Origin: Zelopaecilomyces penicillatus
Lineage: Eukaryota; Ascomycota; Sordariomycetes; Hypocreales; Pseudodiploosporaceae
DNA: 64,000 nt
NCBI GenBank assembly: GCA_005765155.1
Contig: VCCP01000001.1
Coordinates: forward strand, 1,054,001 to 1,118,000
Reading direction: 5' to 3'
Shown piece after piece: positions 43,040 to 55,600 of this stretch; positions within the stretch are counted from its first letter, which is position 1; every line of letters starts with the position of its first letter. The position numbers and the translations under genes were made by a program. The notes beneath the pieces are model-generated. The model saw only the letters and a program-made list of their open reading frames with translations. It was not told the DNA's origin and did no database searches.

Positions 43040-44739
43040 TTACTGGAGAGGCATGTAGAAGCCAAACTTGTTCTGAGGGTCCCATGTCTTCTTCAGCTTC
43101 TGCAGCTTGGCGACTCTGCCGGGCTCCCGGCCATACACCTCGACGAGCTTCTCGTCGCCGAGCGCATAGTTGAGGTAGGAATGCGGCGCAGCCTTGCCCC
43201 TGGCGGCGACCTGGATTTTGGCGCCGTACTCCTTGGCCTTCTGGCGGTCCGCTGCGTCCGAGCCGGTCCACCAGATGACGGGCGAGTGGAGGATGTGGTT
43301 CTGTCGCTCCTCGGGGGCCACGGCGTTGGCGGACTCGGGGACGGCCTCGACACCCCGGCGACCAAAGGACTCGAGCAGCCAGCTGGAGGGGGCGAAAGTC
43401 TTGTCGGCGGTGAGCTCGGAGAAGAGCATGAAGCCCTTGCGCATGGCGGCCGGGTCGAACTTGGTGACGGAGTTGGGGAAGCCGTGGATGTTCATGTTGT
43501 GGCGGCAGACGAGGCCGGCAACGTCGAGGCCGCCGGCGTCGTAGATCTTTTCGTAGGGGAGGTCGGCGGCAACGGTGTCGACGATGGGGCCGACGGCGCT
43601 GAAGGCCTTGATGTACTCTTCAAAGACGGGCTTCTTTCCCTCCATGTAGATTTGCAGCACAATGACGGGCTGGATGGAATTATGATTAGTCTGGTGTTTG
43701 AATCTAAGGAAATAGATATTCCCGTTGAATGCTTGCAACTTACATGCACAGGATCAGCAGCGTCATCTCGGATAATGATGCCGTAAAGCGCAATCAACCC
43801 AGGGTCATTGAACTTGACCTCGAGCTCATTCCACGTCTCAAGCATCTTCTCCAGCTTGTCCTGCTTGAAGATGAGGGTCCTCAACGTCCACAGATCGGCA
43901 GGCACATCATAGACTTTGACCTCAAAGGTAGGGACGATGCCAAAGTTCTGTCCAGCGCCGCGCAGGCCCCAGAACAGATCGGAATTCTCCGTGGCCGAGG
44001 CCGTGACGGCGGTTCCGTTGGCGAGAACAACACGCGCGGAGACGAGGTTGTCGGCGGCAAAGCCGTGGCGGCCTTGGAGGAAGCCGTGTCCGCCTCCGAG
44101 AAGGGGGCCGATGGCGGAGACGCACTCGCAGATACCGGTGACTATGTGATTATATTAGCTTTCATTCATTCATAACCAGTCTTGAGGCAATGGGGAAAAA
44201 AAGGGTGCTCACCAGCTTGTTTGCCCTCCTTGAACAGGCTCTCGGTGATTTGGTATTGCTTCGTGCCTCCACCAACAGTAGCAACCTTTCCACCAGCGTT
44301 AACTTTCGTCGTGTTCATCCTCCGCATGTTGATCTGGATGCCGCTCTGAATCTTGTTCAAGCTCGCCAACCATCCGTGAGTGCCTGAAACCGCGAGAAAC
44401 GGCACACCATACTTGTTTGCATATTTGATCTACATGGTCTCACTGTCAGTAACCCATGCAAAAAGAAAAGAGTTCCAATGATTTGTAACTGACCGTGTTC
44501 TGAACATCTGCTTCTGTGGTAACCTCAACCGAGGCGGCAAAGTTGGGAGCAATACGGGGTCCCGCAGCCCGGATCATGAGCTCTTCCCACGCAGCAGACG
44601 ATGGGAGGCTGATTGCCGCGCCCTTGGAGAGCAGCGGGCCCAGCTCGGCCATGATGCGAGCATTTTCCTCGCTTTGTGCTTGAGTTTCTGGCAGGAGGCA
44701 CAAGGCAACGCCAAGCAGCGTCTGTAGACTAAACTTCAT
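43040..44739 (-). CDS. Secreted FAD-linked oxidoreductase, berberine-bridge-enzyme type
   Basis: Four exons: 44494-44739, 44213-44429, 43744-44141, 43040-43669; 496 residues. The signal peptide MKFSLQTLLGVALCLLPETQ is followed by an FAD-binding PCMH domain: AAGPRIAPNFAASVEVTTEA, IKYANKYGVPFLAVSGTHGW, then GICECVSAIGPLLGGGHGFL and LFWGLRGAGQNFGIVPTFEV. The BBE C-terminal element is SYLNYALGDE, WDPQNKFGFYMPLQ. Homologues oxidise alcohols, sugars or alkaloid-like compounds with oxygen, giving hydrogen peroxide; the substrate cannot be inferred. His in SGTHGW is a candidate for covalent FAD attachment. All three junctions are in phase and restore domain sequence. Confidence 0.9.
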
Positions 44740-47700
44740 GATGGCGATTGATTATAAGAGAAAAAGATGAAAAAAGATGAAGGCGCTGTAGGATTTCTCT
44801 CTCAAGATCCCTTTGAGTCTGGGCTTCTCCCAAGGCCCTTTATATAAGTCGTATTGGCCTTCAACGACTCCATTTCCATGAAGTTAACCCCCGAAAGGAG
44901 ATTGCCGATCAACCGCCCCCAGCAATGTGCCAGAAGCGACCATTTCTGCCTGCGCGCAAATACCAGATCGGACTGTTTCAAATCCGGTGCTGCAGCGTCG
45001 TATGCGTCCTGCACCCGAGACACTAGCCATTGCCATGTGGTCCTTGGGGGGGGATGGTGGTGGTCCATGATCCCCCCTTCAATCCATCGCCTTCGCCTCG
45101 CGCATGGGGGAGGGGAAGGCTAAGCCGCCGCGCCGCAATTCGCTGATGTATTTTGGAATTGTCGAGGGCTGAAGAGGTAAAGAGAGGGACAGAGGGAGAG
45201 AGAAAGAAGGAGTCAACGCCATGTGGTGAGTGGAGATGGCTTTGCATGTTGGAGGGTGGTGATGAACGGTGGTGAGCCTCCATTCCGACCCCCCCCCCCC
45301 TTCCCTCGCAGCCTTTCGCAGCCTTTTCTGCAGAATTCGAACGAATCCTTTGAAGCGGTGGTGACGGTCCGCAGGCCGCCATGCGCGCAAATCAGGCCAG
45401 CCGGAGAGAAAGCGGTGCAGCATCTTCCCGCAATCGATGCGACATCCAGAGACAATAATAGAAGGTTGCACCACCAGCCCACCGTCACCACCATCACCAC
45501 CACCAACAAGAACAAGACGGCCAATCCTACCCTCTCGTTCAAACCATGGATTCATGCGCGCTCCGTGCTCCTTGCTCATCTCAACCCTACATTCAGGCCA
45601 AACTCCAGCTGCCGCCGACCAGGGTGACACGTTATTCATTCCCACTTGTCAAGTCCAAAGATGGGCTCAGCCCCCCCTTTCATAGGCTACGAGCCTATAA
45701 CGCTCAAGCTTCTATCATCAGGCTATAGTGATAATCCTTCCTCCCCAACTCAACTTTTGTTGGTCTAGTCCTTTGCGGTGCGGAGAATACTACCCTGACA
45801 GGGATCCGGCTTGGCCTTCCCCTCCCCGGACCGGCATATGGAAGCCCTTTTTTTCTTTCCCAATCTTCCATGCATTTTATCTTTTGGGACGTGCTTTTTT
45901 TTCTTTGCCGCAACAGGAATACGCTATCGCTGTAGCTCAAGACCGAGCGTACATCGGCGCGGGCGGGCGGGTCGTCTAATCATGGAGGTGTTTACCTAGA
46001 GAGGCATGAGGCAACGGTTCGTATGGCATGTAGTATGGAGGGTATTGAGGGGATGGATACACGTGGTATTGCTAATGGGAATGAGAGCAGAACATACACA
46101 CAGAAAGAAAAAAAGGCCTCCCGATCGATCCGCGATGCCGAGATGGAATGGAAAGATTCCCCGGAATGTCTCAGGTAGTGTATGCCATTACATTTCTAGC
46201 GTACGAAAGGATTGCGATGATAGACTTTGGTCGCGGAGAAACGGGAAGACGAAGACCAAGAAGAAGAAGAAGAAAACGGGCTTAGTCCAAGATCTGCCAT
46301 TGCAGCCTGAGATTCATTCAGCCATTCAGCTCGCCCCCATGTTTTCTTGGGATGTGAAGCTTCGCCCCCAGTCCTGCAATTCCAGCTCGCCCCCAAGCCT
46401 ATTCATCCGCGGACCTACCTTTCAAAAACTTATCCGCATGACTTGACTTTCTTCCAACGGGATGTCATCGTGACCAAGATTCGACCATATTTCATATAAC
46501 CGCTCGCAAGCGACGGGCATTCGCAAACAGCGGCAAAAACCGTAAATGCCAAGGAGGCATGAGCAGAGGTCCGTGTTCGGCTGAAAACTGCCGATTGAAG
46601 TGCCATTAAGAAGCATTCAATCCATCATCTCAGTGAAACCGTCACATAGCCCCCATGAAATGCCAATCAATCCTGGAGAACAACGTGGCTTCGCACATCA
46701 AACTACATGCAAAAAGGAATAAATAAATAATTACAGTACACAGCCTGGCGCCAATTTTAGAGAGACCACATCCAACAACACACAAAAAGCACGTTGGTTG
46801 GTTGGGTGAATGGAGCAAAACTCCTCCCCCCTTGGAGCTCATTTCGGAGTATTTTTCAACATGCAGGTATTTATAAAAGTTCTCTCAGCTAAAACTGGCA
46901 ATGTTATTCCGCCGACTGGATCATCCCAGTGGTATATCAAAGAATCTGTTATAGGCGATTACCTATATTGGGGTCCGGCTTGGAAGTCTTGGAGGGGGGG
47001 GGGCATACATACAACCGCTCGTATTAACCCCCCTCCCCCCTCTATTCCCCTCTTATTATCCATCTACACAGCACGGGTTGAGGCAATAAAATGTAAACTC
47101 CGATTAAATTGTATAAGAGATCAATTAATAATTACGTTGAATGTTTATACATGGCCAATTGAGATGAATGATGCGGCTTGGGATTGCGCGGCTTGATCTG
47201 TCATCAAAACAGCCCATTGGGGCGGGTAGGTAGGTTTAACATCAGTGCGCGGACTCTGCAGAGACCCTCAATCATCAATAACTTCAAAAAGAGAATTTCT
47301 ATTTTTATTGACTGGCTAAACTACGACGTTGCTACATGATATCTAGTCTAGCTTCTCAAGTATTGGTTTCGGAAGTAGGTCCGTCAGCAGTGCGGCTCAC
47401 ACAGCTAGATGAGAGTTGCGATAATTGACCGTCAATGTAGCATAGCGACTGTTGAAGCAACTGACTGGTTTGTTCCGTACAGGTAAGGTGCAAAGCATCT
47501 AGTCATCCCAGCTTGACAATATTGGCTCGACATTACTCATATCGACATAGCACTACGTCTCTAGATGTCGCTAATAGATAGCCGCCGCAGCCGCTCCTAC
47601 ATATAGACTGCAGCGGACATAGTTCCCTGCCATTGACCGAATCTGTGATTGTGTGATCTTCTTTCGGATTACCCGGTATAGACTCTGAGCGTAGGATAAG

Positions 47701-49365
47701 TGATTGTCTCTTTTGCACAAGAATCGAATAGCCCAAGGCTGCACTACGCTCTTTTGGAAGCCAAGAGGTCGCAGCGGAATAAATTGCTCTGGAATTGGCA
47801 AGACGGAATCACTTGGTTTACAGAGTCAAATGATGACCTAAAGTCAAGACTATTAATTGAGAGACAACAATTAATTAAAGACTGCATCACTCAAAAATTC
47901 CAATGCTACCCAATTCATTTGCATCAGATGTCTCAATATTGACGTCACGCCATGTTGCTCCCAGGATACATTGCCTTGCAGCACGTTGGTCATGACTGCA
48001 GCAACCAAAAAAAAAACGTGGGTTGCATCCCACTCTCAACGTTTTGCCCTGCAACCTGCACACCCAAAGACCCTCTTGGCGATGAAACTTTGCTCTTACA
48101 TGGAGGTTGCAAGATGTCGCGTTATGGGTTTTGCAAGAGATTGTTATGCGGTACCTTTGTTGGTCACTATGGTCAACATCATCAACCAAGTGTTACTGCC
48201 TGGTTAACTGACGGATACCAGTGGCTTTCTACTTGGTATTATCGCAGAGACTACTTTTTGTCAAGGACTAAAGAGCATTTTAAACAGGTTATAATTTATA
48301 CTCAAGGGAATAAGGAAGACAGGACCAAGATGGTCAAGTTCCAGACTGGTGATTGAAGATGTCCAATTAGCATAACGCATCCGAGGCGCTTCAAAGTGAA
48401 GACAAGACTTTTAATTAAATGATTCTCGTCAGTGTTACTGATACTGTTCATTTGGTGACCTTGTCTTGGGACTCTCAATGCAAGCGGCCTTGAAACGTCC
48501 CTTGCAACGGATGTGACTGAACAGACAAGGAGGCCAATGCAAAAACCTGCGGCTTCGCCCAACGTCAACATGCTTGATGTGAGATGCTCATGAGTATAAC
48601 CAACCAACTACTATAAAACATGTGCATGCTTTGTAAAGAAGCAGAAGTAATGCGATTTTGTACGGCTGTAAGGCCTTGGCTACTGACAAACAGGCTCATC
48701 AGATGCTGTGTGTGTGAGTATATGTGTGTCGTATTCTCCCAGCGCATCTATCCGCATTATTTTTTACTAATATGATATCAATTTTGGGATAATTAAATGA
48801 CAGTTTTCCCTCTTGACATCATCATAGCTCTAGTCTCATCGCTCGTCTTTTTCGCGATACCGTTCCCGTAACGGTCTATATGTGGCTACCCTATACGTCG
48901 TGAGTTTGTATGTGATTTTCCTACATATCGACAATAAAACGTAGTGAAATAAGTCTCCACATTCTCTGGTATTCCTTATTCAATAGCACACCGATGACAA
49001 TGCTCTCATAGATTATTAAATGGCGTAAATGAATCGATTGGAAGACGAGCTTCTCATGTTTTGGCTTGAGTTTGATAGCTACCAATTCAACAAGAGAAAA
49101 CCCACCATCACGACAATCACAATGTACAAACCTCCATATCCAATCATGATTAGATTCCATATCTCTATGGCTTTATGACAGCCCTTTCCCAATCTATTTC
49201 TTGAACCCCACATCGCAACTCGCGGCTTTCGGTTCCGAGATCTACCGAGCGGGAGTGACCGCCAAATGACACAACCCCGCGATTGGTGCAAAAACAGGGT
49301 ACATAAACGGCCGAGATCTGATTCTACCTTGCACAACATTGGGATGCCGGAATAATCTGAGATTG

Positions 49366-49398
49366 TTTTAAATCCGATGGCTGAAAATCCGATGGCTG
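49366..49398. repeat. Tandem direct repeat, 16 bp unit, two copies
   Basis: AATCCGATGGCTGAAA occurs twice back to back, followed by a further AT. Confidence 0.8.
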
Positions 49399-50127
49399 AA
49401 AATAGCCATTTCATCTCGGAATTCGGCGTCGTAGATCTGTTATTCATTGCATGGGTGATGTCATTACCATTGAGGGTCCCTCCCGTTCTGTTCCTCGGCT
49501 CACGGCGACGTTGGACCCACAACGGCTTTTGCATGTCAACCGGGCAAATGGAGTTGTCCCCTTTTATCCCGATTTCTTTTTCACAAAACTAATGTCCAAT
49601 TCCATTCATTTATACTGCCTTGGGATAGCCCATACTTCTTGTGGTTGAATATACCTGGTATGGAGGGTAACAGTTAGGTAGAGTGATAGCACCAGCTCAA
49701 GTACCTCCCAATGAAGTTTGTGGTTTGCTTTCATAAAGAATCACATACAGACAGTGAAAGTAACCAAAAAAAAAGAAACAGGACTAAATTCAGAGTCCCA
49801 GACTCTAGTGGGGCTGTGAGACCCTGAGTGAATGTGGGCAAAATCAATGTTATCCGGAGCAGCTTCGGCGTGCAACACCGAACCACCGGACCGCATCGCA
49901 TTCATTTTATCCCATTCGTTTCAATCCTCGCAAAATGCAGGTAAATCCCATCTGCACCAATGACAAGGCGAGAACAACGCCAAAACCCGCTTCATAAGAC
50001 GCTGACTCAACGGCGCTATGGCGCGCTAAGCCGGGCATAACATGGGATTTACAGTTGCCAGTTGACCCCCGTTTTCCATCGTTCAACGGCCACTTATTTG
50101 ACACGTTTGCAGGATAACAATTTGACA

Positions 50128-50155
50128 GTTAGTTAGTTAGTTAGTTAGTTAGTTG
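50128..50155. repeat. (GTTA)n microsatellite
   Basis: Six GTTA units then GTTG. It is a four-base repeat, not the telomere unit TTAGGG. Confidence 0.9.
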
Positions 50156-50580
50156 TATACTGCATATCTCGTCACAGGAACGGGCATCTCACGGCATTCC
50201 CCGGTATCTACTAACAAACTACAGCAAGCACAGCTACGTCATCGTTGGGCGTCGCAGTCTAAATCTTAAGGCCGATCAGACTCGCTCTCACTAAACACAC
50301 AATCTCGGAACACCGGCGGGATAACGTCTCTGTGCAACAACAACACCCTCTGTGGCTGGTAGGGCGTTTACATCAGCCTACGGCTACTGCTTCAAGGTTA
50401 CGCCAAGTCGGCAATTGTGGCCAAGCATGTCTAAGGATTTTGCATGCATACACGGCCCTCGGAATCGTGAACATCACTTTCATGTTGCGGCCGGCAGTGT
50501 AGGTGAGAATCCGAATGTCCGAAGTTGAACGCCTTCATTCTTGTGATGATGATAGGAGAGTGACGATGTCTTCGTTTTTG

Positions 50581-50590
50581 TATAAAGGGG
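50581..50590 (+). promoter_or_regulatory. TATA box for the GMC oxidoreductase gene
   Basis: TATAAAGGGG lies about 263 bp upstream of the start codon; a transcription start about 30 bp downstream would give a leader of roughly 230 nt rich in A and C. Inferred from sequence and position only. Confidence 0.55.
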
Positions 50591-50804
50591 ATGGCATCTG
50601 TCGTCTAGATGTTATCAAATCATCAAGCAACTCAGCCATTCAACACTTTCACATCTAGACATTACAGCCAGCATCAAGCAACAATATCATCAAGCATTTC
50701 CACCTTTTAGACATCTACAATCTCAATCACATCTACAACACATCTTAATCAGTTCAAATACTCACACACATCCTCACTCATATATTCAACTTCGAGTCTT
50801 GCCC

Positions 50805-50829
50805 TCACATCACATCACATCACATCACC
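50805..50829 (+). repeat. (CACAT)n pentanucleotide repeat in the GMC gene leader
   Basis: Consecutive CACAT units in the presumed 5' leader, ending 15 bp before the ATG. Confidence 0.8.
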
Positions 50830-50843
50830 AAAACACACACACA

Positions 50844-52610
50844 ATGACTCGCTTCGCCAACACCATGACCATCGCAGACGGAGACCACTTCGACTTCGTC
50901 ATCGTCGGCGGCGGCACTGCCGGCAACACCGTAGCCGGCCGTCTCGCCGAAAACCCCAACGTCCGCATCCTCGTCATCGAGGCTGGTGTTGCCAACCCAG
51001 ACGAGATCAAGGAAATCACCACCCCCTCCAATGCCATGAACCTGCGCGGCAGCAAACATGACTGGGCCTACAAGTCCACCATTGTCAAGCGCGACGACTA
51101 CGAGCGCATCGAGAAGCCAAACACTCGTGGAAAGGCCCTCGGCGGCAGCTCGTCCCTCAACTACTTCACCTGGATCCCCGGGTGCAAGCCTACCTTTGAT
51201 ATGTGGGAAGAGTACGGCGGCAAGGAGTGGATGTGGGATCCCCTTGTGCCCTATCTGCGCAAGAGCGCGACCTACCATGATGACGTGAATCTGTACTCTT
51301 CAGATCTTCAAAAGATTGGATCTGGTGGGCCCATCAACATCTCGCATGCTGAGCTCATTGATGAGATGGCACCTTTCCGCGACGCCATCACCAAAGCCTG
51401 GACATCCATGGGCGAGCCGCTCACAGAAAACATCTTTGATGGCGAGATGAACGGCCTCACGCACTGTGTGGACAGCATCTACAACGGGCAACGATCCGGC
51501 AGTTTCCTATTTCTCAAGAATAAGCCCAACATCACCGTCCTCGCCGAAGTCCACTCCAAAAAGCTGCTCATCAACTACGCCGACCGCATCTGCCGAGGTG
51601 TCACCGTCACCGACGCCGCAGGCAAGGAGCTGAGCTTCTATGCAGACCGCGAAGTCATTCTTTCCCAGGGCGTCTATGAGAGCCCCAAGCTGCTCATGCT
51701 CAGCGGCATCGGCCCAGCTCGGGAGCTAGCCAAGCACAACATCAACCTCATTGTCGATTCCCGCCACGTTGGGCAGAACCTCATCGACCACCCGGCCGTC
51801 CCCTTTGTGCTCCGCGTCAAAGATGACTTTTGCATGGACAATACGATCCTGCGCAAAAACGCCAAGCATGATGAAGTCGTCTCAGCATACAACAAGGACC
51901 ACTCCGGTCCCATCGGCTCGGGCTTTTTGGAAATGGTGGGCTTCCCTCGCATCGACTCGTACCTCGAAAAGGACGACATCTACCGCAAGGCAAAGGCAGC
52001 CAACGGCGGCCGCGATCCTTTCTGCCCAGACGGACAGCCTCACTTTGAGCTCGACTTTGTGAGCATCTTTGGCAGCGCCTTCCAGTGGCACTACCCAATC
52101 CCCAAGGACGGCACCTACACCACCGTCGTCGTCGACCTCGTGCGCCCTGTTTCCGAGCCCGGCGAAGTCACGCTCAACAGCGCTGACCCGCTCGAGCAGC
52201 CCAACATCAACCTCAACTTCTTCGCCAGCGAGCTCGACATCATTGCCATGCGCGAGGGCATCCGCTTCAGCTACGACATGCTCACCAAGGTCGACGGCTT
52301 CAAGGAGCACGTGGTAGGCGAGTACCCTTGGGACATGCCCCTCGACTCGGACGCCGAGATGCGCAGGGTGGTGCTGGACCGGTGCCAGACAGCCTTTCAC
52401 CCGTGCGGCACGCTCCGGCTGTCCAAGGACATTGAGCAGGGCGTGGTCGATGCGCAGCTCAAGGTGCACGGCGTGCGCAAGTTGAGGGTGATTGACGCTT
52501 CGGTGATTCCAGTGATTCCCGACTGTCGAATCCAGAATTCGGTGTACATGGTGGGCGAGAAGGGAGCTGACATGATCAAGGCGGAGCACGCTGATCTGTA
52601 TAGCTGCTGA
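50844..52610 (+). CDS. GMC-family FAD oxidoreductase
   Basis: Glucose-methanol-choline family flavoprotein, single exon, 588 residues. N-terminal dinucleotide site FDFVIVGGGTAGNTVAGRLA (about 17-34) with the acidic ribose-binding EAG at 46-48; then GKALGGSSSLNYFTWIPG and SQGVYESPKLLMLSGIGPAR, the two PROSITE-type GMC signatures. The catalytic His is in TAFHPCGTLRL (about 519) and a partner Asn in QNSVYMVGEKGADMI (about 565). No signal peptide, so it is likely intracellular, unlike secreted aryl-alcohol or glucose oxidases. The start at 50844 is the first ATG; the upstream in-frame codons belong to the leader repeat. Members oxidise alcohols; substrate unknown. Confidence 0.93.
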   Translation: MTRFANTMTIADGDHFDFVIVGGGTAGNTVAGRLAENPNVRILVIEAGVANPDEIKEITTPSNAMNLRGSKHDWAYKSTIVKRDDYERIEKPNTRGKALGGSSSLNYFTWIPGCKPTFDMWEEYGGKEWMWDPLVPYLRKSATYHDDVNLYSSDLQKIGSGGPINISHAELIDEMAPFRDAITKAWTSMGEPLTENIFDGEMNGLTHCVDSIYNGQRSGSFLFLKNKPNITVLAEVHSKKLLINYADRICRGVTVTDAAGKELSFYADREVILSQGVYESPKLLMLSGIGPARELAKHNINLIVDSRHVGQNLIDHPAVPFVLRVKDDFCMDNTILRKNAKHDEVVSAYNKDHSGPIGSGFLEMVGFPRIDSYLEKDDIYRKAKAANGGRDPFCPDGQPHFELDFVSIFGSAFQWHYPIPKDGTYTTVVVDLVRPVSEPGEVTLNSADPLEQPNINLNFFASELDIIAMREGIRFSYDMLTKVDGFKEHVVGEYPWDMPLDSDAEMRRVVLDRCQTAFHPCGTLRLSKDIEQGVVDAQLKVHGVRKLRVIDASVIPVIPDCRIQNSVYMVGEKGADMIKAEHADLYSC

Positions 52611-55600
52611 TGGTGTTGAGGCGGAAGTTGAACGGAAGATGCAAGAGGCAATAGACAGGGGATTCGATGTGAAGAAGCGGGAGGTGCCTCAGGCTTGGTG
52701 TTGCTGCTATCATAGAGTGGAGTTTGTGTGTTTCATCATTTTGAGTCGGTTTAATTCATATTTCCTAGCTATCAATTAATAACTTTGTTCCTATACCAAT
52801 TTGCTCACTCGCATTCATGACGAAATGATTGATTTCACCTACAAAGATTAACCTCATGGACCCCGAAACATCCGTCCAGGTTCGAAACAGGCAATTGTTA
52901 AATAACAAACAGCCCCCCCTTTCTATATTTCATCACTGTGGCAAATGAGTATTTATGCATTCGAAATTCCCAAACATCGATAAATATCACCAGATTCGTC
53001 GATGACAGAAATGGGGAAGTAGAAGTAGAGGCACAAGAATAACAAGAACAAGAAGAAGCATCACGGAAACCGGGCACGCCGAGTTATCATGGCAAATTAC
53101 AGGCTTCACGGTGTTTCAGTGCCGGGCCTATTCTGGGGCTAACAGTGGGTTGGGGTGGGTTTTCCTGCCCTATCGCTGGCCCCCAGCGCTGAGTCCCCTG
53201 ACACACGGATTATGCCAGCCCAGCATGGAGCCTTGGGCACAGCGGGGTGTGTTGGCCGGGTAGATAGGGGAGAGCCTTTCCATGCAGACCTGAGATCATC
53301 ACGATAGCTTCCTGTTTTGAATGGCTTCTAAATGCATCGCTGTCTGCTTGAACTTCACTGTCATTGACCCCTTGAGATTGAGCGACACGTACATGGCAGT
53401 CGGATACAACCCACATGACACATTCCACTACCTTGCCTACCATAACTGACCATTTGCTTCATCCATGGCATTCTCCAGACTCCTTGCCTCGCTGCGTCTC
53501 ATTTCCCCCACTCACCAGAACAAGGGAAGATCCCGAGTACCAAGAAAAAAAGGGCATCAATCCATCTTGAATGACAGCAGCAGCAGCAGCAGGAAAATAA
53601 ACCCTAGACTAACCGTTTAACCTTAAATATTTCTACAGGCATTCCCCATCCAACTAACCCTGACAAGTTGCTTGCTACCTTAGTTACTGTACCAAGCCCT
53701 CAGGGTTATTTTAGCGCTGCTGAATCAGGCTGTCTCTGCCGATGCAAGATGCGAGCAATGAATAGGTGACCTTCCCAATTATGATTCGTTAAGAAGCGGG
53801 GGGAAGAACAGATGAAAATACTAACGTAGTTGTTGGCGTTTAATTCTCCTCGTCTACAATATCTAATTTATCACAAGTTCTGTAACTATGTATACACTCT
53901 GAGTAGCATCATCTTTTTTATCTGTTACGACTGTTTCTGTTGTGCATTTCGCCGAACACCAAACAGGTGTTATTCTTCATTCAGCATATAGAGGGCATGG
54001 CAACACACACTAAAACACCCCTATGCATTGAATGCTCCCAGCCCTAAGACCGCCCATTCACTCTCAAACAAAACATTGTGTGGTGGCGTCTCTGCCACTG
54101 ATGTCAGTCGACATCGGCAAAAAAACGCCATGCAACTTGATTAGGCTTGTTCATCCGTCTATAAACGGCAACCTTGAATTCCTGTGCCCCATATGACTTG
54201 ACTCTCTTAATATTTACACGTTGTACTAATTACCCCATCGCGTGATCAACTGCTTGACCGACGTTCCGGATGAGCGGACAGTATTTCCCACTATGCATCC
54301 AGCGTCGACAATTCTTGCTCTCTCAAAAGATCCCCCGTCTTGGCGGTAGCATTTATTCAAAAAAAATAAAAAAAAATCATAACATTGAAAGCCGTAACTA
54401 GCCTTTCATTTTCTTCGCAGCTGGCCGAAATGTACGTGTTCTTCATTGCAACCCCACGGCGGGTTCGGTCTGGTCCGAAAGCAAGCCCCCCAATGAGGCA
54501 ACTCTCATGACACTCACTCACTGACTCCATTCAATACTCACCTTATTTCTTCCTGTCGCATAGTCTTGGTAAATTATAACACTTTGCATGTATACGTTAT
54601 GTTTGCTAGCGAAGAGGGGCAAGATAAATCCCCATTACGTATGTAAAATGTGTGTCGCTTCGTAATCATCATGGCTTTTCCGTCTCAACTCTGATGTGAA
54701 TGCAACACTCCATTTTCCATCATGTCCCGGGGTGTTCAGCGATGGCCTCTTCAGGTACGCTTGTTCATGGAGTGATTCGTTCGTACATCGTAAAGCCAGC
54801 ACCGGATGGATGGATACGTCAATGATCATCAACCCAGCCCGCCATATCTCCATCTTCGTTCCGGCGTTCCGCCACTCCACTAATAATGAATGCAATCAGA
54901 CCAGTTCAGGCGCAACGACTGCCCTGACCAACCAGATTGCTGTACCTGGTAGTTTCGCATAGCTGTGCATTGGCTTGGACAGAAAATGACAATCAATAGA
55001 GATTCCCGTCTATCTATCCACTAATAATAATGTCTGCCACTAGGGTCAGCATTCATAGGTACGGTATTACGTGTTACACCGCCACAGAAGGCCTGGTGGT
55101 GGTTGGTGTTTGGTAGGTACCTAGTCTAAATTGACGGCTGAAGATTCATCAAAGTGCCGAGGTGTCACTTGCACGTGCCAATATCTGTCTCTGTCCCCGT
55201 CTGCTGAAGAACAACAATCCAAGACATAACACAAATAAATAACATCCGACAAGATGCAGGTCCCCCTCACTAGCTAATTAGTGGTCTTCCCCGCAAAGAG
55301 GAGAAAATAAAAAGGGCAATGAATCAATGGCAGATTTGGAGGAGCGCCGGCGCAGAACACCGTTTCTGGCCAGTCCTAGTGAGGCGTGCATGAACCCGGT
55401 GCCATGTTGGGGTTGCATCGTCGTTGCATCCCAGACACCAGTCAGAGGTCCAGCATGCCGTAGCACCACTGTAGCACTAGGAGCCTTGTTACCTTAGGCA
55501 GCAGGTAGTGCTGAAAAGCCCACTGAATGCTGCTCGTCGGTTGGTTGATCCATTACTGATGTCAGCCTACATCAAACTGTGAGGCACCCAATTACCTGGA

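Larger units (their letters stand above)
44740..50843. other. Gene-free region, 6.1 kb, with a distal promoter
   Basis: No coding sequence that I can support. Open frames of 100-190 codons at 45079-45645, 46006-46446 and 47952-48356 lack domains, coherent starts or protein-like composition. It includes a C-rich run near 45290, a 16 bp direct repeat at about 49366-49398, a (GTTA)n tract at 50128-50155, and at the right end the GMC gene's TATA box and leader. Confidence 0.55.

Noticed and set aside
42974..43786. 270-codon plus-strand open frame
   Set aside because: It is the complement of the FAD oxidase gene, whose minus-strand exons have complete domain motifs and in-phase introns.
45079..45645. 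188-codon minus-strand open frame in the gene-free region
   Set aside because: Composition follows GGT/CCA-rich simple sequence on both strands and no family pattern is seen.
50128..50155. Interstitial telomere repeat
   Set aside because: The unit is GTTA, four bases; telomere repeats in these fungi are TTAGGG.
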